A DNA stretch of 64,000 bases, from contig OX578142.1 of NCBI GenBank assembly GCA_951213105.1, positions 115,700,565 through 115,764,564 on the forward strand, given 5' to 3'. Below the pieces are notes generated by a model that saw nothing but the letters and a program-made list of their open reading frames with translations, was not told the DNA's origin and searched no databases. This document shows, piece by piece, positions 57,705 to 64,000 of the stretch. Source of the stretch: Amaurobius ferox. Lineage: Eukaryota > Arthropoda > Arachnida > Araneae > Amaurobiidae. A program made the translations under genes and the position numbers. Numbering within the stretch: the stretch's first letter is position 1; every line of letters starts with the position of its first letter.

Positions 57705-59107
57705 GTGCTTATATAAATAAGAGAGACTTGAATGTAGTTGCAAAGGTAGATCCGTCGAAAGGGATAAGTGTTTCAAATTTAATAACAGAAACTAAAAGAA
57801 TCTATTGAATACTTTGAGATCGCATTTCAAGAACAAATTAAAATTTCTAGTTTAAATGGCCTAAATCTATCAGCAGTAATTGTATCACACGCAACGTTAC
57901 AACAAATCGGGCATCTCCATTGCTGTACAACTAATAGAGCCACTTGTCACCAATCAGCTTGGCAGTAAAAACATTTTTCAGCTCATCGAACATTGAGCAA
58001 ATCAATCTTTTTCCCATTTTTTATCCCATTTCTTTTAGCGGCTCTCTCAAGCGTTAGGAAAAGAAAACTGTTATAAAGAATTATCTGATGCGTTGAGAGG
58101 AACGAGGCGTTAAGAACAGAGCCCCTTTTTTCTCGCTTGTGTCTACTTGGTTTAATTCACTCGAACTGATTGTAAGGTAGTACAGTTCACTTTGTAATTG
58201 CATGCATGGTGGGAGTCAAACAAAAGGCGTATGTTTTTCAGCTTATTTTTTTAATCTTTTAAACACATCCTACAGACTCATGTACCCATTGCAAATTATT
58301 GTTATATAATTATATCTGGCACCTTCCAACAATTTCCTTCTCAATTTCCGTTTATTTTTTTTCTTTTCAAGCAACTATACAATAGATTTCAGCTTCATAT
58401 TTTAAGACACTAAATTCCTACAAAATATTTAAACTCAAACACAGCGTCTACGAAAAATACTACTGTTTAAAATGAGACCACATAAAGTTTGAATTTTTTT
58501 TTTCTCGTCAATATTATTACACAGTGATGAAAACTGAATTATTTTATTAACAAAAAAATCTGCTGTGCAACATTCTCCATAAAAAAATAACTTTCACATG
58601 AAAATAGAGGCTTTTTTTAATAAGAGTAACATCTAATTAGAGCATAAAGATAATTCATGTGAACATATAAAACATGAGATATTTATACTTGTCAACGAGT
58701 TATTCTTTAATAGAAGTCTCAATATTTTCTGAAGACTTCCCAATATAACTGGCATATGAATCTATAATCCCAAAAGAAATTAGACATGCATGTCTCCAAT
58801 AAATTTGACAAGTTTGCATTGCACACTGAGCTATGCACATTACTTTGCTCAGGAGTAACCAAGATTTTGACAAACAAAAGGTCGACGATCAAATGGCGAA
58901 GTTTTCCGTGATATACATGGTTCAAAGAATGTTCACCATGTAGAATCGATGTTATTATTTAGCTAATAGGAGATTATGACCTCTACCCCCCCCCCCTCCT
59001 TGGCTCAGTTATGTTAGTCTACATGTTTATTATTTTAATTTGTGTGTTTTAGTTCACCTGTTAAATGATACAAATAAGTCCAGACACAATTTTTGCCTCT
59101 CTTTTCT
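57705..59107. other. no recognised gene; 11-base C run
   Basis: AT-rich sequence with frames under 70 residues. A run of 11 C lies at 58986-58996. Confidence 0.4.
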
Positions 59108-60051
59108 TTTTTTACTTCCCCTGCAATACATGGTAATGTATGGGGAAAGTATTGGAATCATGCCGAAAATCACAACTCGAGTTTTCGACGGATCTACACG
59201 TTTCGAGACCTCTAGAATACGAAAAAACTATTTTTACCGTGACGTCTGTGTGTGTGTCTGTGCAATGTATATACCCACTCTAACTCAAAAACTAATGGAC
59301 CGAATTTCATAAAATTTGGTAGGTAAGTCACTTGGATGTGACCCTGGTGCTGATAAGTTTTTTGTACGATTCGTAAAGACAGAACCCACCTTTTTTTGCG
59401 AAATGGCTCGTAAAAATTTCATGTATCCACTCTAGCTAAAATACTAATTGACCAAATTTCACATAATTTGGTATATAAATTACTTGTAGGATGCTCTGGT
59501 GCTGATTAGATTTTGGTATGATTCGGAAAAGAATAACCTGCCTTTTTTTACTAAATGGCCCGCAAAAATTTGATGTTTCCACCCTACCTAAAATACTAAT
59601 TGACCAAATTTCTCAAAATTTGTAGATAAGTTACTTGTGGGACACTCTGGTGTTGATTAGATTTTGGTACGATTTGGAAAAAATTAACCTGCTTTTTTTT
59701 TACGAAATGGCCTGCAAAAATCGTCAAAATCTTTTAAAAAAAAATACTACGTATGCTGAAATGTATCAATTAAATTCTTGTTTTATACGCAATTTTTGAC
59801 GAGAAAAAGAATATAACACACTCCATTATACTATAGGACTAACCGTTCTCAAGATATAAGATTTCTTGCATTTCTGTTACGTCACTATTGGAAAAATGTC
59901 CAATTACCAAATATAAACAAAAATTAAACTAAAAATGCAAATTTAGTCTTATTTGGTGCAATTAAATCCAATCTAATGAATTATTAAAGAAATAATGGAA
60001 ATATAAATTTGAGTCTGCAGGGAAAGTCATGTGCTACCCACATCAGATTTT
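59108..60051 (+). repeat. hairpin-headed dispersed family, copy E
   Basis: It starts TTTTTACTTCCCCTGCAATA with the complementary ATGTATGGGGAAAGTA, continues as copy A (GTGACGTCTGTGTGTG, AACTCAAAAACTAATGGACC, ACCCTGGTGCTGATAAG, TGTACGATTCG), and ends AAAGTCATGTGCTACCCACA then TCAGATTT. An internal module (GATTAGATTTTGGTA(T/C)GATT) is repeated about three times, explaining its greater length. The 90-residue frame at 59040-59312 is repeat translation. Confidence 0.72.
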
Positions 60052-60503
60052 TATTATTATCTAGACAAATTAATAATTTTACACAAATTATTATCCAGAC
60101 AAATAATTAAATAAGTTAAAGATATGAACACTATGTATTTAAAGTATAAGTCTGCATATAAAAATGAAATAAAAGTTTTGTAAAGACCTCATGTTTCAGC
60201 TCGAAATTAAAACACAGTCTTCGACTGGCCAAAGATGCTTTATCCTTGAGAAACTGGCACGATAATATTTCCTTTTATATTTGAAGGTATCCCTACAGTG
60301 ATTAATTACTCGTATTATTTAGGTTTTAGGACATGAAAGAGAATACAACAATGGGTACCGACCGTTCTTTAAATCAAACACTTTAACATATTCCAATAAA
60401 GATGACATTTTATTTGACTTTTTATATGAAACATAATGGGTTAGTATAATAATATTATTATGGCATCACGTCTAAAATATAAAATTTGAAAAATAAAACA
60501 CTT
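60052..60503. other. no recognised gene
   Basis: AT-rich sequence. A local doubling of ACAAATTA.TTATCCAGACAAAT lies near 60064-60107. Nothing else is seen. Confidence 0.4.
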
Positions 60504-60926
60504 TAGAATAAAAGTATTTATTTGATCACACTAAAAGACGTTAAAAATATATGTATTTATACTTATCCAGACTCCATTTGTGATTGTGACCCTGTTCATA
60601 GCCTCAGGCGTCTCATTCTCGACTCTTTGAGAGTTAAATAATTGCCTAAATTTTTAAGCATCTAAATGTGTCATTTTTGTACTTTATTTCCACTGTGTCA
60701 ATTTTAAAATTATATGTCACAACATTTTTCCCTTCTGTAATTTGGCAATTAAGGATATGCAGATTTTGTTCGCGATTTTTAACTGAGTATAAAAGGACAA
60801 TGTATCTTTTTTCTTAACATATGCATCTGATGAGGGACGTTTTACGTCCAAAAGTGCTAAGGCTTTAATATGTTCTTAACATCTTTTAGCATCTTTTATT
60901 GTGATTAAATAAAAACTTTTATTCTT
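60504..60926. repeat. inverted repeat enclosing a hammerhead-like motif
   Basis: GAATAAAAGTATTTATTTGA, TCACACTAAAAGACGTTAAA at 60506-60545 is matched in inverted orientation at about 60876-60926. Between the arms, CTGATGA (60827-60833) leads into the hairpin GGACG-TTTT-CGTCC with only AAAAG after it, where a hammerhead would need GAAA. The arrangement recalls 27151-27736. Confidence 0.4.
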
Positions 60927-61267
60927 CTTTTATTCTAACTTTTATTCTATTATTTTATTTTATTTCTTTTAAATTAACATAAACATTATGCTAACATAGA
61001 AACATAATGATCAAAATTTATAAAGAGCCCAGATCGTTCCCAGATCACACTGAAACTGGAGATATTTTTAGCACCACGATAAACACGATAACACGATAAC
61101 ATCAAACCTGCAAATAATTACCTCTGCTAAAAAATGAAAATTAGCCTAACGATTATAAATATCAAACAGATGTAAAGGAACTAAATGTTTATTTAAATTT
61201 CGTTAGTAGAAGCCAACTGACCTGCCAGTGGGGGGAACTTAGCAAAAATAATAATCAACAGAGAATA
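60927..61267. other. no recognised gene
   Basis: AT-rich spacer with a short doubled AACACGATAACACGATAACA near 61083. It ends at the TA target of the Tc1-like element (61266-61267). Confidence 0.5.
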
Positions 61268-62704
61268 CACTCATTGCCATAAAAATTTGCGCATCAAGAA
61301 GTAATTATCAGAATCGAACAAAATTTTGTATATGTGAGTGCAACGTTGATATAAGTAAGTTATTACAAAATCAAAGCAAAAGGATCATTTATTACAGGAA
61401 AAACTACAAATGAATGGTGGTTCTAATACCCTGTTGGGCCAACTCTAGCATGAATACACGATGTGATACGAGCGGGAATTGAGGCATACAGGTCCCGTAT
61501 GGTGTCCTGCGTCATCTCATTCACAGTTTTTGTCAGCGCGCTTCTAGTTTGACCAAACTCGTAGACTACCCAATTTGTCGTCCCAAGTGATCCCAGACAT
61601 GCTCGATCGGTGACAAATCTGGGGATCGGAAAGGCCATGGAAGAGTGGTAATGTGGCGGAAGCATTCCTGTGACACCCTTGCTGTATGTGACCGAGCATT
61701 GTCCTGTTGAAAAATGCCTCCTGGGAGCCCTGCTATGAGTGACAACACATATGGCTGACGGATGTCACGAACGTATCGCTGGACTGTCATGGTTCCGTGG
61801 ATCATTATTAGAGGTAACCGGGTGTCGCATGCGATGGCACCCCATACCATCACACCAGCTGTGGAATCGGTGTACCGCTGTAAAACAAAGGCAGAAATGA
61901 GGAGTTCACCACGAGGCCTTCACACACGTACACGGTTGTCATCGCTGCCCAAATTGAATCTCGATTCGTCGCTAAAGACGACCTGGTTCCATTCGGTTGC
62001 GGTCCAATACCGTCGAGGGCGACACCACTCCAAACGGAGGCGACGGTGGGTGGGTGTCATTGGCAGCACACGTAATGGAACCAGGCATACAGGATACCAA
62101 ATGTCCACGATACCGCGATACCAAATGTCCTCCAGCCAGGAGCCTCGCGATGGTACGGACAGACACAGGAGCCCATAATGAAGGTGCTGCTTGTGTTCGA
62201 ATGGCGGACAATAATGCAGTTGGCCCTGTGCGTGCGTGTTGGGTGATGTGACGGTCTTCTCGGCTATTGGTTTGCCGAGGGCGTCCTGAGCCGTGTATGC
62301 GACCTCTCTCTCGTCCACTGGTCACAACACCTTCTCACAGTAAAGTCGGAACGGCCTAGGTGGCGGGCTACTAGCCGAGCTGACCACCCGGCTTCCATCA
62401 CCCCGATGATTCTTCCCTCTCGAACTCTGACAGCTGATCATATTGTCTTCGATGACGGCGTAACGGTATCCCTAATAGAAAAAGCGTCCCTCTGCAACAG
62501 ATTAGGTACAGCCAAAAAGCCTCTGCGTACCTTTTTCCTGCGCCAGGAAGAATGAAGTTCAACGTCCTCTAGTAGTATTACGCAAAGCGAAATCACGCTG
62601 TATTTATAATCATTTGCATATCTGTCTAATACGTACCTTCATGCCAAGTTTCGTTACGATCCCACAATTAATTCTTGGTGCGCAAACTTTTATGACAATG
62701 AGTG
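61268..62704 (-). mobile_element. full-length Tc1-like element
   Basis: The terminus CACTCATTGCCATAAAAATT at the left and its inverted counterpart at the right (CACTCATTGTCATAAAAGTT on the minus strand) match over about 33 bases, through TTGCGCA and CAAGAA. TA flanks both sides (61266-61267 and 62705-62706). The length of 1437 bp is in the Tc1 range. It encodes a broken transposase on the minus strand, and its composition is clearly more GC-rich than its surroundings, as expected for a comparatively recent arrival. Confidence 0.92.
61423..62470 (-). pseudogene. Tc1-like transposase, several frame breaks
   Basis: Reading the minus strand from about 62465, N-terminal helix-turn-helix pieces appear as QLSEFER then, in another frame, GRIIGVMEAGWSARLVARHL and GRSDFTVRR. 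GSGRPRQTNSREDRHI (61972-62325) is the usual GRPR linker. After a further shift, VVFSDESRFNLGSDD gives the first catalytic Asp. GAIACDTRLPLIMIHGTMT, IFQQDNARSHTA and SPDLSPIEHVWDHLG (61853-61566) carry the second Asp and the Glu. Thirty-two residues lie between these two, against 34 in classical Tc1. The C-terminus (to 61423) is in another frame. GATACCAAATGTCC is duplicated near 62093-62133, causing part of the damage. The protein is not functional as it stands. Confidence 0.9.
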
Positions 62705-62764
62705 TATAATTAACTCAACAATCTAAAGTTACTCAAAGTGAACATTAACCTAATATTAGCAAGA

Positions 62765-63575
62765 AATTTATGAAGGAGTCTTCATATGGCGGCAATGGTG
62801 TATACATTTTTGACGGAAAAATTAAGCATTTTTATTCTGATTTGCATACCTATTTCGTACAGTCATACGAATTTTTGGATAAAGAGAAATAGATATCGCC
62901 AGGTCCGGAAATTAAAATCCTTGGTGAACCCCAATTTTCCTCCGGAATTCGATGCAGAATCCATATCACTCTTCACCTAAGCTATATCTACAACAGATCC
63001 AGAGAAATAGATGTTTCAAAGAAAATGTAGGCTTTTGAATAGGAAGTGACATTTCCAGAACCGGAGCTGGAAATTCCTAGTGAGTCCACTAACTCCTACC
63101 GGAATTTGATGCTAAATCCATATCAGTCAATATCTATGCTTTATTTATAGCCAATCCTGAGAAATTAATGTTTTAAGGGAAATTTTTGAACCGGAAGTGG
63201 AAAAACTGAAAGTGACAATTCTTAATGAACTACCTAACCTTCTTCAAAATGTTATGCTAAATCCATATGAGTTATCAACCAAGCTCTCTATGTATAGTCA
63301 ATCTTAATAAATAGATGTCTCGCGTTAAATGAACATTTTTTAACCGGGAATGGATAAAAGAACCGGAAATGGAACTCCTTAGTGAACCTTCTGAATCCAA
63401 TGCTAAAAGGCAAATAAAATTCAATGCAAATTCAATTCTGAAATTCAATGCTGAATCCATACCAGTCATCAACTAAGCTCTATCTTATAGCAGTACCAGA
63501 GAAATGGATGTTTCAAGGAAATTTTTCTTGTAAAAACAATAGTATAGCAAAATTCTTTCCATCAATAACTAAAAT
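62765..63575 (+). repeat. ~150 bp-unit dispersed family, plus-strand copy (~5 units)
   Basis: A leader (AATTTATGAAGGAGTCTTCA, ATGGCGGCAATGGTGTATAC, CAGTCATACGAATTTTTGG) is followed by about five units. Each unit has CCGGAAAT or CCGGAAGTGG-like starts, CGGAATTTGATGCTAAATCC, CATATCAGTCA and GAGAAATAGATGTTTCAA-type sequence. It ends AAACAATAGTATAGCAAAAT. It matches 35497-36243 in inverted orientation from leader to 3' boundary. Confidence 0.75.
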
Positions 63576-63624
63576 TGTCTCCTATACTAGAATCAACACA
63601 AAACTCAATATAACTTTTTGATGT

Positions 63625-63857
63625 GCCGACGCAGTGATCGAGTGGTCAAGGCGAGCGTTTCCACAGCAATCGCTCGACCGCTGCGTTGTGGGTTCGAGTC
63701 CCACGTAAGGCATGGATCTTTGTGTTGTGGGCGTAGTCTGTTCCGCCCCCTCTGGTGCGCCTGGGGCAACGTCTTAGGACGGCTAAGTTGTTCACGTTCT
63801 GGCCGCTGACGAAAGACGAATGACGAAAGTTAAGTGCCTGGCCATTAAAAAAAAAAA
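63625..63857 (+). mobile_element. tRNA-derived SINE with poly(A) tail and 13 bp target duplication
   Basis: The head GCCGACGCAGTGATCGAGTG, GTCAAGGC carries the A box and GTGGGTTCGAGTCCCAC the B box inside a paired T arm. The AGCG..CGCT arm and extra stem suggest a class II (Ser/Leu-like) tRNA ancestor. The body contains TGTTCCGCCCCCTCTGGTG and ACGAAAGACGAATGACGAAA and ends in a run of A. AACTTTTTGATGT lies on both sides (63612-63624 and 63858-63870), a perfect target-site duplication. The 63-residue frame is SINE translation. The intact duplication and clean boxes point to a relatively young insertion. Confidence 0.92.
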
Positions 63858-64000
63858 AACTTTTTGATGTTCAAATATCAAAAATCACCAGTATGAACTC
63901 ACACATACTTCTTGGCACTGATAAAAATTACTCTTCGCAGCTAATCATGCCCGTTGCCAAATGAATATTTCCTAGATAATTTCTCATCGATGTCTACTTA

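Overview
This window looks like AT-rich, non-coding nuclear DNA from a metazoan, most likely an arthropod. The basis is the mix of decayed mariner and Tc1 transposases, several tRNA-derived SINE families, hAT-like and CAGGGTG-ended terminal-inverted-repeat elements, long microsatellites, and the lack of any long open reading frame. A spider or other chelicerate is my best guess from general familiarity with such repeat mixes; nothing here proves it. I recognise no host protein gene, rRNA or functional tRNA. The only coding sequence I can name is transposase, and every copy is broken.

Region by region: 0-4 kb holds a TIR element (47-627) and one copy of a long dispersed repeat ending in a (GACA)n tail (1845-3357). 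3.84-7.17 kb is the standout: a 3.3 kb palindromic element whose two arms are each a tandem array of about ten ~140 bp units in opposite orientation, like Drosophila foldback (FB/Galileo) elements. 8.75-9.70 kb is a long-TIR element. 10.99-12.61 kb is a head-to-tail array of 375 bp units, each with a tRNA-like pol III A/B-box core. 13.5-14.5 kb is a decayed Tc1 transposase.

16.8-25 kb contains three copies of a dispersed family that starts with a hairpin (ACTTTCC...GGAAAGT) and, in complete copies, ends near CACATCAGATTT. It also holds a nested transposon stack (hAT, then TIR element, then SINE, 18.58-19.80 kb), truncated SINE insertions with exact target-site duplications, and a long-TIR element carrying a transposase C-terminus (20.76-21.46 kb). 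27.15-27.74 kb is a head-to-head inverted repeat with a hammerhead-ribozyme-like motif in each arm, suggestive of Penelope-like retroelement terminal repeats. 28.6-36.6 kb holds a 141 bp tandem array, two SINEs, another hairpin-family copy with a ~104 bp (AC)n expansion, and a repeat made of ~150 bp tandem units seen again at 62.8-63.6 kb and as a single unit near 9.8 kb.

36.6-46.6 kb is very AT-rich with one TTAA-flanked element, minisatellites, and a second copy of the long dispersed repeat with a 4x24 bp CACGTG-bearing expansion. 47.02-48.29 kb is a full-length mariner with both TIRs, TA duplications and a visible DD34D triad but several reading-frame breaks. 54.6-55.8 kb is an ~84 bp minisatellite. 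59.1-60.1 kb is another hairpin-family copy. 61.27-62.70 kb is a full-length Tc1-like element with a broken transposase. 63.6-63.9 kb is a SINE with a poly(A) tail and a perfect 13 bp target-site duplication.

Nothing here behaves as an operon or pathway. The window is a layered record of transposition and tandem amplification. All boundaries were read by eye, without alignment or database search.
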